Shown piece after piece: positions 59,871-64,000 of a stretch of 64,000 bases of DNA. The notes beneath the pieces are model-generated. The model searched no databases. It was not told the origin of the DNA and saw only the letters and a program-made list of their open reading frames with translations. Both the position numbers and the translations under genes were made by a program. Location of the stretch: assembly GCF_009727055.1 (NCBI RefSeq), contig NC_052350.1, positions 21,829,364 through 21,893,363 on the forward strand. Reading direction: 5' to 3'. Within the stretch, counting starts at the first letter, position 1. Every line of letters starts with the position of its first letter. This stretch comes from Benincasa hispida. Lineage: Eukaryota > Streptophyta > Magnoliopsida > Cucurbitales > Cucurbitaceae.

Positions 59871-60394
59871 ACATTTTTTTATGAGATATTATTTTTTATT
59901 TTATTCTTTTTTTTATTCATGAATAGTATTATTTGATTATAGAACTTAAATGTCACTTGACATAAATAATAAGAAACATCAAGATAAGTCTAAATCTAAA
60001 AAGTTGTAAAAAAAACTTCAATATTCAAATTTACATATTTTATAGATAATAATTTGGGGCATAATAAATCAAATCAACACTCAAAAAAATTTTCTTTATT
60101 CATCACACTCAAAAACCTTCACATGCAAGTTTATAAATAAGACTAATTAATATAAAGAACAGAAATTTTAATCACAGTAGTGAGGTCAATAGTTTAAAAG
60201 ATTTTACAATAATGATCTTGGATTCCTTTTGTACATTTGGTACCAAGATTTTGATGGATTTTTTTTTAAATTATAAATAATAATAAAAAAATTTTAGAAA
60301 TTGTTTTTATAAAATGGAAAATGAAAAAAAAAGGAAGAAAGAAAGAAGAAGATGGAACAGGGAATTAAATAAAGAAAAAAAAGAAAACTTTGTA
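59871..60394. other. No gene seen
   Basis: AT-rich sequence downstream of the PMD pseudogene with an A/G-rich patch at 60310-60390. Confidence 0.5.
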
Positions 60395-60535
60395 CGGATA
60401 TCTCACTCTCGCTAACATCTCGCTCTCGTTCTCAGGATCTCGCTCTCGCTCTCAAGATCTCACTCTCGTTCTCAGGATCTCGCTCTCTCTCAAAATCTTG
60501 CTCTCTCTCAAAATCTTGCTCTCTCTTACTTTTTC
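60395..60535. repeat. TCTCGCTCTC array, cluster 3
   Basis: Units of the form ATCTCGCTCTCGCTCTCA, decaying to AAAATCTTGCTCTCTCT. Confidence 0.85.
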
Positions 60536-60804
60536 CTCTTTCGTTCTCTCCCAATACAAAATTATTTAGAACACATTAAATAATTATGAGTGTTATGAGG
60601 AAGGTCTTTCGTTTTCTCCACATCAAATCACTTGAGATGAAAAAACTATCATTCATAAATTTTCCAACAAAAAATCAGACTAAAAAAGAAAAAAACTGGA
60701 AATTCCCAAGTTAAGAAGCTTCGTGCCAGATATGCACCAATGATTGGGTTAGAAAGAATAACATATCAAGCTGGAAACTCCCAAGTTAAAAAGAAAAAAC
60801 TGGA

Positions 60805-60890
60805 AACTCTCGATCTCTCTCAAAATTCGCTCGCTCTCAATATCTCGCTCTCTCAGATCTTGCTCTCTCTCAATATCTTGCTTTCTCTCT
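60805..60890. repeat. TCTCGCTCTC array, cluster 4
   Basis: CTCGATCTCTCTCAAAAT, TCGCTCGCTCTCAATATC and CTTGCTCTCTCTCAATATC units. A duplicated AACTGGAAA(T/C)TCCCAAGTTA block lies just upstream (60695 and 60770). Confidence 0.8.
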
Positions 60891-60958
60891 TACTCTTCCC
60901 TCTTTCGTTCTCTTCCAATAAAAAATTATTTTTAACACATCAAATAATTATGAGTGTT

Positions 60959-61096
60959 ATGAGGAAGGTCTCCGGAATGAGGAAGATCTTTTGTTCTCTC
61001 CACATCAAATAATTATGAGGAAGGTCTCCGCAATGAGGAAGGTTTTTTGTTCTCTCCACATCAAATAATTATGAGGAAGGTCTCCGGAATGATAAT
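60959..61096. repeat. 56-bp tandem repeat
   Basis: Copies begin ATGAGGAAGGTCTCCG at 60959, 61015 and 61071 (partial), and continue through TTTGTTCTCTCCACATC. A diverged copy lies near 60597. Confidence 0.85.
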
Positions 61097-61309
61097 TAAA
61101 CAGAGTCAATAATAATGTTAGGGCAAGGTCGAGGCTTCAAAGTTCGACGTACAAAAAATACGAAAGGGGAAGGTCGAGGGTTCAAAATTTGACCTATATA
61201 GGTCGAATTTTCAACCCTCGACTTATTTAAAAAAATAAAAAACAACAATATTTTTACAAATAGTTTGAAAACAACAATATTTTCCTAAATAGTTTCTAAA
61301 AGGATAATA

Positions 61310-63402
61310 TGTAACACTCGAATCCTTACACATTATGATCCGACCGCTACGACATGCATACTTAGACTTTTCTATCATGAGATGAGTTCTGGTGAAAATT
61401 TCAAAGAACATATCTAAATTTTAATAATTAGATAGAAAAACTATATAAAAAGTTTATTTATCAAAACACCAGGATCCATAAAACATTAGCGTGGTGGTAC
61501 AAAATGCATATACCTATGATAGTGAGTTTGATGGTTGGCCATTTGAGCGACGTCCAATTCTGCCATCTACGCTGTGTCCTTACCTACAAAGTCTGTAAAA
61601 ATATAGGATGAGTATATAATATACCCAGTAAGTAGTTCTCAACGTAGGGTAGTGACCGAAATTCACAATCAACAAGCAACATGTCATGAAAAACATATGG
61701 TTGGGACCGAAAACGTATAATAACATGTAGTGGTCGGTTATGCTTCCGACATAAATCTCTCCGCCCTGATAGGGAAAGATGAGGACCTAAGCGAAAACTA
61801 AACGCCATCTGAAGAATACGGTCATGCATCAGTAAAGGTGCCAGAGATCGCATCAACATCAAAACCATCTAGATAAACGTAATATTGGACTAGAGGGGTG
61901 CAACCATACATACCGCTAGTCGGCTAACGTAACATAACGTAAGAATTAGTCCTGAGGGGTGCAACATACACATGCCCTGCAGCCCCTGGAAGCATAAATT
62001 TTCTCCCGCCGATAGGAAGATGAGGACTTAAGCGGAAACTAATTCCATCCTGATGAATGGCGGGTCATACAGTCAGTAGGCCAGAGTCGTATCCAACATC
62101 AACCATTAACAAAATGTACGATTAGACCTGGAAGCATAACTTACACCTATTAAAACTTGATTTTAAAACGTAATCGTGAACAAACATAATGCATGGGGTC
62201 CTTGTAGAGAAACGTGTTTTAAATATGTAATGCAATGTAACAATTAACATAATCATGCAACATTAATAAGGTACACTACCATAGAAAATTTAAAGAGAGG
62301 GTGAGATAAACTACTTACCCGTGATCTAGTTATTCCTTATTATTCTTTATGATTTTGATCAGTATAAAGCTTTTCTCTTTTAAACTAGAAGGTAATTGGG
62401 CAGCACTTACCCTGAAGCTTTTCTCTTTTTAATCTCACAAAACTTCCTCAACTCAACTTACGTCTTTCACAAAGTCTACGAATTCTTTTGTTACTGAGAT
62501 TGTTTGAGAATGGGTTAAATCTTTAGGCAAAGGGTCCTATTTATAGTAGTTTCATCGCGTCTTAAACTCAGTGCTGACCAACAATCAACGTCACAAAGCG
62601 TGACTTCTGCTTAAATCTACTTAGCGGTTTTAAGGATTCTTCTACTAAACGATCACCTAATCTTGGCTAACGTTTGCCCTTACGTCATCAATTCTTTGAT
62701 TTTAATTTCAATTTTAGGATTTTCCTTTATAGTATATCTATATTCTATGCGTGCCGAAATTCAACGCAATAATTCGCGGGCAGTCCTTGTCCAAATTCTC
62801 GCTCCACCTCTGCTCTCAGAAACTCGCTCTCTCCAGTTTTCTCGCCTAGGAATTTGCTCTGTCCACTCTCGCTTGTCCAAATCTCTCTCTCCTGCTCTCA
62901 GAATCTCGCTCTCTCCAGCTTTCTTACTAGGAATCTCGCTCTCTCCAGCTTTTCTCGCTGGGAATTCCGCTCTCTCCACTCTTGTTCTCAAATTTTCTCT
63001 TCCGTCTCGCTCTCTCCAGCTTTCTCGCTACAAATTCTCGCTCTCCTCCAATTTTTCCCTTCAATCTCGCTCTCTCCAGGGATCTCGCTCTCTCTACTCT
63101 CGCTTCTCCCATTTTTCTCTTCAATCTCGCTCTCTCCATCTTCTCTTCTCTCTCCAATTTTCTTTTATTTACTTATTTATTTATCATCTCAATTAGAGTC
63201 TCGCTCTCTTCACCTCGTTCTTTCCAATTTCTCTTTTATTTTTATTTATTATTATTATTAATTATTGTTGTTGTTTGTTGTTGTTTTTTTTAATTGTTTT
63301 CCTGCTTCCCTAAATTAAGGTTAGGGTATTTATCTTTATCATCCAATAAATTTCAATATATTAATTTCGTGTAGTGTATGCGTACAAATCTGGTTTGTTA
63401 CA
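61310..63402 (-). mobile_element. Solo LTR with TGTAACA...TGTTACA ends and (T/C)AATA target duplication
   Basis: It starts TGTAACACTCGAATCC and ends GGTTTGTTACA (2093 bases), with flanks TAATA (61305-61309) and CAATA (63403-63407). A TGTTACA 3' end following a GGATTCGAG stretch on the minus strand is typical of plant gypsy LTRs, so the minus orientation is preferred. The interior has a doubled GATGAGGAC(C/T)TAAGCG(A/G)AAACTAA segment (61770 and 62010) and the largest TCTCGCTCTC array. No protein domain. Confidence 0.68.
62795..63215. repeat. TCTCGCTCTC array, cluster 5 (largest)
   Basis: About 20 irregular units of CTCGCTCTCTCCAG with TTTTCTCGCTGG, TTTCTTACTAGGAAT and CAATTTTTC spacers. Long open frames on both strands here, up to 177 codons, are low-complexity Ser/Leu/Arg repeats and not genes. 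Confidence 0.88.
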
Positions 63403-63407
63403 CAATA

Positions 63408-64000
63408 TCCTTTTAATTTTAAACCATTATTTATACATATATTGATTTTATTTGTATTTAATTCTAATATTTTTTGAAATAATTTATCCTTCAACAACTT
63501 TAAAAGTAGTTTCTTTGCACTTTAGAAAGAAAATTTCTCCTATAAAATTGAAATTTGAGTTGTTAATCTTAATTCAATATATGAAATAATTAAATTAAAT
63601 TTTTACAATATTACATAATTAAATTAGACTTTACCATATTTACATTTTGCTTCTTTTTAGAACAAAATTTTAAATAAATGAACCCCGATTAACCTGAACC
63701 AATCCAACCTAAATATTTCATGGTTAGATTGAAGTTCATTTTTTAATAAGGATTATTTTGGGTTGAAAAAATTTACAATCCGAACAAATTGGTTAGATTT
63801 AAAAAAGTCTTAAAACCCAATCTAACCTAGCCCATAGAACATCCTTATTATTAATCTTGATATTGTTGTCAAAATAAAGTAAAAAAAAAAAAAAAATTGT
63901 GCCAAAAAGATGAAAAGTTTGAATTCTTTACCCAAAATTATTTGTTCCTATTCTATTTTTTTTTTCTGGATAAAAGAATAAAACACTATGTATTGGAAAT
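63408..64000. other. No gene seen; right end of the hAT-like element and flank
   Basis: AT-rich. 63690-63847 carries the AACC/GGTTG-rich terminal region of the hAT-like element. 63856-64000 is flanking sequence with an A16 run, presumably intron or upstream sequence of the third phytocyanin gene. No exon 1 motif is seen. Confidence 0.5.

Larger units (their letters stand above)
56035..61300. mobile_element. Inverted-repeat (Mutator-like) unit carrying a plant-mobile-domain gene
   Basis: The left arm 56035-56240 (AATATTGTTGTTTTCAAAAC, then GTCGAGGGTTGA and ATTCGAC words) is the imperfect reverse complement of 61125-61300 (GTTTGAAAACAACAATATT, TCAACCCTCGAC). Between the arms lie GAGCGAGA arrays, a minisatellite, a PMD pseudogene, an assembly gap and CTCGCTCT arrays in opposite orientation. 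Long degenerate terminal repeats with captured gene sequence suggest a MULE. No transposase or 9-bp target duplication was confirmed. Confidence 0.5.
55818..63847. mobile_element. 8.0 kb hAT-like element with 8-bp target duplication
   Basis: The left end is TAGGGGTGTTCAAAAAACC and the right end, reverse-complemented, TAAGGATGTTCTATGGGC. Flanks are TTATTAAC (55810-55817) and TTATTAAT (63848-63855), eight bases with one mismatch. Both ends are followed by stretches rich in GGTTGGGTTGG / AACCCAACC-type words. This is the pattern of abundant plant hAT-derived elements. No hAT transposase is visible. The interior is filled by an inverted-repeat unit (56035-61300) and a solo LTR (61310-63402), probably later insertions into a short non-autonomous element. 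Confidence 0.65.

Noticed and set aside
62663..63293. Long overlapping open frames on both strands (up to 177 codons)
   Set aside because: They are Ser/Leu/Arg low-complexity products of the TCTCGCTCTC array inside a solo LTR; no domain and frames open on both strands at once.

Overview
This is a plant nuclear window, AT-rich, with GT-AG introns and dense layers of transposable elements. The LTR families and gene types look like those of a cucurbit (Cucumis or a relative). That is recognition from memory, not a search. Only three host genes are supported. All are phytocyanins (small secreted blue-copper proteins) on the minus strand: a two-exon gene at 2472-4255, a two-exon paralogue at 19383-21255, and the last exon of a third gene at 54760-55133. 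The intron of the third gene seems to hold an 8 kb transposon, so its first exon should lie beyond base 64000.

The rest is transposon material. Positions 1-1049 hold a broken CACTA TNP2 transposase (minus strand). Position 5657-7476 is a solo LTR. From 8.9 to 13.1 kb there is a decayed Ty1/copia element split by a solo LTR. From 13.2 to 18.2 kb there is the accessory (Transposase_24-like) gene and 3' end of a CACTA element, again split by a solo LTR.

Positions 21670-41371 form one nested stack. A minus-strand copia pol gene was split by a solo LTR. That LTR was split by a 14 kb plus-strand composite retroelement and by a second LTR. The composite was itself split by a nearly complete 5.3 kb copia element at 23892-29180. 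A CACTA-like non-autonomous element follows (41.5-44.6 kb). Next is a long minus-strand copia element (44.6-53.9 kb) with two more solo LTRs inside its coding region.

From 55818 to 63847 there is an 8 kb hAT-like element with 8-bp target duplications. It carries an inverted-repeat (Mutator-like) unit with a decayed plant-mobile-domain gene, a solo LTR, and several arrays of a TCTCGCTCTC motif. A 25-base run of N at 59335-59359 lies between two near-copies of the same sequence and looks like an assembly fault.

No RNA gene, CRISPR array or bacterial-type system was seen. The strongest results are the solo LTRs whose target duplications can be read directly. For some of them, the interrupted host reading frame is restored on paper when the insertion is removed.
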